This document shows, piece by piece, positions 15,841 through 16,026 of a DNA stretch of 16,026 nt. Numbering within the stretch: position 1 is the stretch's first letter; every line of letters begins with the position of its first letter. The notes under the pieces are model-generated. The model saw only the letters and a program-made list of their open reading frames with translations, made no database searches and was not told where the DNA came from. The DNA comes from Planctomycetia bacterium (lineage in GTDB: Bacteria; Planctomycetota; UBA1135; GCA-002686595), in assembly GCA_005778045.1 (NCBI GenBank), contig SXKQ01000172.1:1-16026 (forward strand), written 5' to 3'. The position numbers were made by a program, and so were the translations under genes.

Positions 15841-16026
15841 CCCTCGCACCACGCTCGACAGTTCTACTTTCACGGGTCGCTCAAGGATCCCGCCCCGGCG
15901 CTCGCCGGTCACGGGTCGGGTCTATCGTCCACCCCCCGCCGGGGCTGGAGTCCCAAAGCCCCCCAAGGCCCCTCCAGGGACCCCCGGCCGCTCCGAGACC
16001 CCCGCGATTCTACCCAGCCCCCCTCC
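15841..16026 (-). promoter_or_regulatory. G-run-rich leader/upstream region of the phosphatase operon
   Basis: The segment before the first operon gene contains eight runs of three or more C on the plus strand between 15932 and 16023 (15932-37, 15952-54, 15959-64, 15969-72, 15981-85, 15999-16003, 16013-15, 16018-23). On the minus strand, and in any operon mRNA leader, these are G-runs. A TAGAAT sequence (minus strand, 16012-16007) resembles a -10 box and would give a leader of about 160 nt. A G-quadruplex-forming leader is possible, but one loop in the best set is 8 nt. No coding gene is recognised in 15913-16026; 15841-15912 could be coding if an upstream GTG is used. Confidence 0.35.

Overview
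The window is very GC-rich (by eye about two thirds G+C or more), with strong third-position GC bias and tightly packed genes. No rRNA, tRNA, insertion sequence, integrase or CRISPR array is visible. The gene mix (tandem secreted alkaline-phosphatase-superfamily enzymes, a FIST protein, an Ntn acylase, ferredoxin-type 2-oxoacid oxidoreductase remnants, a hybrid kinase) suits a large-genome environmental bacterium such as a Planctomycetota or a Myxococcota-like lineage. This placement is an inference; the window holds no taxonomic marker.

Layout. Positions 1-564 (+) hold the 3' end of a hybrid histidine kinase with a C-terminal receiver domain. Positions 635-1540 (+) hold an intact DUF808/YedI membrane protein. 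Positions 1594-4241 (-) hold a decayed korA-korB pair (2-oxoglutarate:ferredoxin oxidoreductase). korA has at least four frame changes, lost segments including the YPITP motif, and an amber stop. korB keeps one frame throughout but carries three in-frame amber codons and has lost three of its four expected cluster cysteines. Positions 4429-8868 (+) form a close-packed four-gene run: FIST sensor protein, membrane-anchored rhodanese, penicillin/AHL-acylase-family Ntn hydrolase, and a small MORN-like protein whose TTG start overlaps the acylase stop. Positions 8914-9729 (+) encode a CysQ-like inositol-phosphatase-family enzyme. Its stop codon abuts that of the last gene of the minus-strand operon.

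The minus-strand operon (15840 down to 9730) reads: AP-superfamily enzyme 1, AP-superfamily enzyme 2 (GTGA overlap), a 65-aa ribbon-helix-helix-like protein, a membrane protein reminiscent of EMC3/DUF106, and a stand-alone HD (p)ppGpp-hydrolase-like protein (2-nt gap). Both AP proteins keep the full set of predicted metal ligands and a Ser nucleophile, and share a large extra segment between the nucleophile and the second metal-binding half. This operon is the best candidate here for an undescribed system: two paralogous exported phosphodiester or phosphate-transfer enzymes made together with an insertase-like membrane protein, a possible small DNA-binding regulator and an alarmone-type hydrolase. 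Upstream of it, at the window end, is a leader region with many G-runs on the transcribed (-) strand.

The four-gene plus-strand run may be a second functional unit: FIST domains are predicted to bind small ligands, and the acylase family cleaves amide bonds such as those in acyl-homoserine lactones.
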